The notes below the pieces were generated by a model. That model ran no database searches. It saw only the letters and a program-made list of their open reading frames with translations, and was not told the origin of the DNA. The position numbers were made by a program, and so were the translations under genes. Shown here piece after piece: positions 13,489 through 15,750 of a DNA stretch of 15,750 nt (positions within the stretch are counted from its first letter, which is position 1; each line of letters starts with the position of its first letter). Source of the DNA: Acidobacteriota bacterium (GTDB lineage: Bacteria; Acidobacteriota; Terriglobia; Terriglobales; Acidobacteriaceae); NCBI GenBank assembly GCA_021802085.1, contig JAKAAZ010000072.1:1-15750 (forward strand). Direction: 5' to 3'.

Positions 13489-15492
13489 CTAACTGGCCGA
13501 CACGAAGCGTATGGCACAGCCACCGCCTTTGGCAAGAGGCAGTGTCAGCGTGTCGCTGCTGTGAACTGTTTGCTTGCGGATCGATACGTGTTTCGGATGT
13601 TGTGCGGCATCGGGGGCGTCCTCGTAAATCTCCGCAGTGTAAGCACCGCCGCCGAGAAAATCGAGCGGAACTGTTAGCGTACGCGGGCTCCAGTTGGTAA
13701 TGCTACCCAGGTACCAATCGCGGCCATGCCGCCTTGCGACCGTGATGAATTCGCCCGGATCACCATCCAGTACGCGGGTCGCATCCCAAACCACGGGCAC
13801 ATCGCGCAGGAACTGGAAGCTGGGCTGATTCGCGTATGCGGAAGGGGCATCGGAAATCATCTCGAAAGGCGCTCGAAAGACGACGTATAGCGCCAACTGC
13901 TGAGCGCGCGTTCCAACCACCATGGGATGCACAGAACGGGGGACGAAATCCTCCTCCGTCACGTTGTCAAAACCGCCCGGAGTGTAATCGAGTGGACCGC
14001 TCAACATGCGCGTAAAAGGGTAGACAGTGCGGTTGAGTGGGCCGTCGCGCCGGGTCACTTTGTTGTATTCGAGACCGAGCACGGCTTCATAGTTGAGTAT
14101 GTTCGGATACGTGCGCTCAATGCCCCAGGGTGGCGTCGCACCGTGAAAATCGAGCATGAGATGATGCTCGGCGGCGAACTTCCCTACGTCGTAGTAGAAC
14201 TGGATGCCCTTCTGGTCATTGCGCTGCACAAAGTCGACCTTGACGCCGACCACGCCCCACTTCTCATATAGGGGAAATGCGGTTTGCATCTGTGCGGCAA
14301 CCGCTTTCGAGTGGGCCCAGATCCACACCTTTACGTTTTTCTTCGCGGCGTAACGCACCAACTCCGGCACGTCTACGCTGCCATTCAGCTTGGTGATGTC
14401 GTCGCGCGCTGACCAGCCGGCGTCGAGCATCATGTACGGAAAGCCGGACTTGGCGGCGAAGTCGACATAATACTCCATGTTCTTGGTGGTATATGCGGGC
14501 CTCCCGTCAGGGTCAAGATCGCCACTCCACCAATCCCACGAAGCTTTGCCCGGATGGATCCAGCTGGTATCCGCGATGCGGTTCGGCGGATTCAGATCGC
14601 TGATCGCGTTCGATTCAATCAGCGCCCCCGCCGTATCGCCAAGCAGCAATACGCGCCAGGCGCTATGGTGGGGCAGGCTCGCATCGACTGCGGGGCCATG
14701 ACCATCGACGGGCGGAGAAACCTTGGTCATCAGGGAATGATTTTTCCAGTCGCCAGGGACGGCTTCAAGATACATCGCGCTGTTGCCCTCGGTGTCTGCT
14801 TCACAGATGGCGGCCCATGCCACTCCAGGCAGGTGCAGCAGCATCGGTGCGCCGTTGAGGATATCGCTGCGCACGCCGCCCTCGTTGCTCAGCGCGCTTA
14901 CCGTCTGGCGCATGTATTCGCCTTCGTATGGAGTCTGGTAGTTCGGCAGACGGATTGCCCAAGCCGTGGCGTCGTCACTCAAATGAAACTCCGTGTCCTC
15001 CTGCGTGAGTTGGTAGCGAGCGAGCGCGGCCTGCTGCGGCACTTGATAACGGAAGGCCACAGCGCTGTTGTACACACGAGCTTCGACCGCGAAATTGCGG
15101 CCGGGGCTCGCGCCTTCCGCCACCCGCACCGTCACATCGTTGTATGCATCCTGCACGGCGGAGGTCTTGCCTGCCAGCAGCGCGTAGTCATCCACGCCCG
15201 AGCCTGCGGTACTGCTGGCGATGTGCACCGCAGTGCCGAGTGGGGGCTGATTCGCCAACTGCAAGCTCAATGCGGAGTCTTCAAGGACTGGTTTGCCGCG
15301 GAAGGTAACCGAATACACCAACTGCCCTTCTCCAGAGGCTGGCCCCTTGCCGGGCACGACGGCAAAGCGCAGAGTGATCCGATGATCGGGCGAGCTGACT
15401 TCAGGCGCGCCGGATTGCGCCAGTCCGGGTACAGAGCCGAACACGACCAATGCAGACATAGCAAACAAGGCACGAACTTTCAGCTTCAACAT
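13489..15492 (-). CDS. Glycoside hydrolase family 97 enzyme, probably retaining alpha-galactosidase type
   Basis: A 667-residue secreted glycosidase. The N-terminus MLKLKVRALFAM-to-GLAQ is a signal peptide, cleaved near residue 26, so the enzyme acts in the periplasm or outside. An N-terminal beta-sandwich (about 30-290) is followed by the TIM barrel with WDWWSGD (319-325), MMLDAGW (354-360) and GVKVDF (416-421), then a C-terminal beta-domain. D420 lies where retaining GH97 alpha-galactosidases have their Asp nucleophile, and E475 in GLEYNK, 55 residues on, fits the acid/base; inverting SusB-type members use Glu bases instead. ATG 15492 has GGAGGG upstream. It is followed by the kinase-dehydrogenase and lactonase genes on the same strand after 130 bp. 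Substrate type is inferred from the nucleophile only. Confidence 0.88.
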   Translation of the reverse strand: MLKLKVRALFAMSALVVFGSVPGLAQSGAPEVSSPDHRITLRFAVVPGKGPASGEGQLVYSVTFRGKPVLEDSALSLQLANQPPLGTAVHIASSTAGSGVDDYALLAGKTSAVQDAYNDVTVRVAEGASPGRNFAVEARVYNSAVAFRYQVPQQAALARYQLTQEDTEFHLSDDATAWAIRLPNYQTPYEGEYMRQTVSALSNEGGVRSDILNGAPMLLHLPGVAWAAICEADTEGNSAMYLEAVPGDWKNHSLMTKVSPPVDGHGPAVDASLPHHSAWRVLLLGDTAGALIESNAISDLNPPNRIADTSWIHPGKASWDWWSGDLDPDGRPAYTTKNMEYYVDFAAKSGFPYMMLDAGWSARDDITKLNGSVDVPELVRYAAKKNVKVWIWAHSKAVAAQMQTAFPLYEKWGVVGVKVDFVQRNDQKGIQFYYDVGKFAAEHHLMLDFHGATPPWGIERTYPNILNYEAVLGLEYNKVTRRDGPLNRTVYPFTRMLSGPLDYTPGGFDNVTEEDFVPRSVHPMVVGTRAQQLALYVVFRAPFEMISDAPSAYANQPSFQFLRDVPVVWDATRVLDGDPGEFITVARRHGRDWYLGSITNWSPRTLTVPLDFLGGGAYTAEIYEDAPDAAQHPKHVSIRKQTVHSSDTLTLPLAKGGGCAIRFVSAS

Positions 15493-15750
15493 CCTTACCC
15501 TCCAAATATCTGAACCTTATTTTCTCCAGGCGAGTGCCACATGCGATCGCCTTAAAGCCGACCGCATGTGGACGCTTCAAAACCGGCCAAGGGGTTAGTC
15601 GAAATCGTGAATATTCTACTCTGCCGCGGCGGTGTCGATCATGTGTTGCAGGATTCCGAAATCAAGCGCAAAGTTTGGTTCAAAAAAATCTTAAGGCAGT
15701 GTTAAGAAATAACAATTTCACTTACGCGGCAGAATCTCATAGTTCCATTC
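15493..15750. other. Non-coding region upstream of the GH97 gene
   Basis: No credible gene is seen to the window end. Besides the long inverted repeat, TCTTAA at 15689-15694 pairs with TTAAGA at 15702-15707 in an A/T-rich stretch that could be a promoter or regulator site for the GH97 gene or for a gene beyond the window. GAATATTC near 15609-15616 is an 8-bp palindrome. Confidence 0.45.
15537..15571 (-). promoter_or_regulatory. Long inverted repeat upstream of the GH97 gene
   Basis: CCACATGCG (15537-15545) is matched exactly by CGCATGTGG (15563-15571). Inside, TCG/CGA and CT/AG pairs continue the stem around a three-base loop, so 35 bases form a nearly perfect hairpin or operator. It lies 45-79 bp before the GH97 start codon. 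No T-run follows on either strand, so a regulator site or leader hairpin is likelier than a terminator. Confidence 0.55.

Noticed and set aside
14554..15513. Plus-strand reading frame of 319 residues opposite the GH97 gene
   Set aside because: Antisense shadow of a gene with a signal peptide and clear GH97 motifs.
15544..15551. GCGATCGC octamer resembling the cyanobacterial HIP1 repeat
   Set aside because: Single occurrence noticed, inside the larger inverted repeat, and the genes do not look cyanobacterial.
1..15750. CRISPR arrays, tRNA genes, insertion sequences or phage genes
   Set aside because: Looked for regular repeats, cloverleaf-like segments and transposase or integrase motifs; none seen.

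Overview
The window looks like a chromosomal segment of a Gram-negative soil bacterium, most likely an acidobacterium (Terriglobia). That assignment is an inference from the gene mix (GRP-type sugar permease, GH97 glycosidase, SMP-30 lactonase, 12-helix NnrS-like protein with Ric) and protein style; no rRNA or other marker gene is present. I see no tRNA, rRNA, IS element, phage gene or CRISPR array. Thirteen protein genes fill nearly all of the sequence.

Layout. (A) 293-2268, plus strand: a GRP/RhaT-like sugar permease followed directly by a ribokinase, a small uptake-and-phosphorylation operon. (B) 2300-9130: a block that reads as one nitrosative-stress and Fe-S module. It holds a membrane polyferredoxin (plus), then on the minus strand the series ric - nnrS-like - cysK - cysE, then, divergent from ric, a Crp/Fnr-family regulator and a 2-oxoglutarate/Fe(II)-type oxygenase (plus). 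(C) 9242-9736: a RidA-family protein. (D) 9795-15492, minus strand: a GH97 glycosidase, an 887-residue fusion of an FGGY sugar kinase to a mannitol-1-phosphate-dehydrogenase-like domain, and an SMP-30-type lactonase, probably a carbohydrate-use cluster.

The strongest unlisted signal is in block B. The operator GTGATNTAMGTCAC occurs three times, always intergenic: before the polyferredoxin, between ric and the regulator, and before the oxygenase. The first two copies share 15 of 16 bases when read in the direction of the controlled gene. Both are followed, after exactly 22 nt, by the same hexamer TACAGT, placed where a -10 box belongs for an activator centred at -41.5. The regulator encoded in the middle has the R-E-x-x-x-R recognition helix expected to read GTGA half-sites, and it contains no cysteine. 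I infer a self-contained local regulon in which a cysteine-free, possibly haem-based Crp/Fnr protein switches on di-iron repair (Ric), NnrS, a polyferredoxin and an oxygenase. Cysteine synthesis (cysK-cysE) lies just downstream of nnrS and may be read through.

The second unusual item is the kinase-dehydrogenase fusion. Both halves are full length, the second half still carries a start codon and ribosome-binding-like sequence at the joint, and the dehydrogenase half has Asn where the MtlD family usually has a catalytic His. This gene and the lactonase are clearly poorer in G+C than their neighbours in the lines I counted, which suggests a different history.
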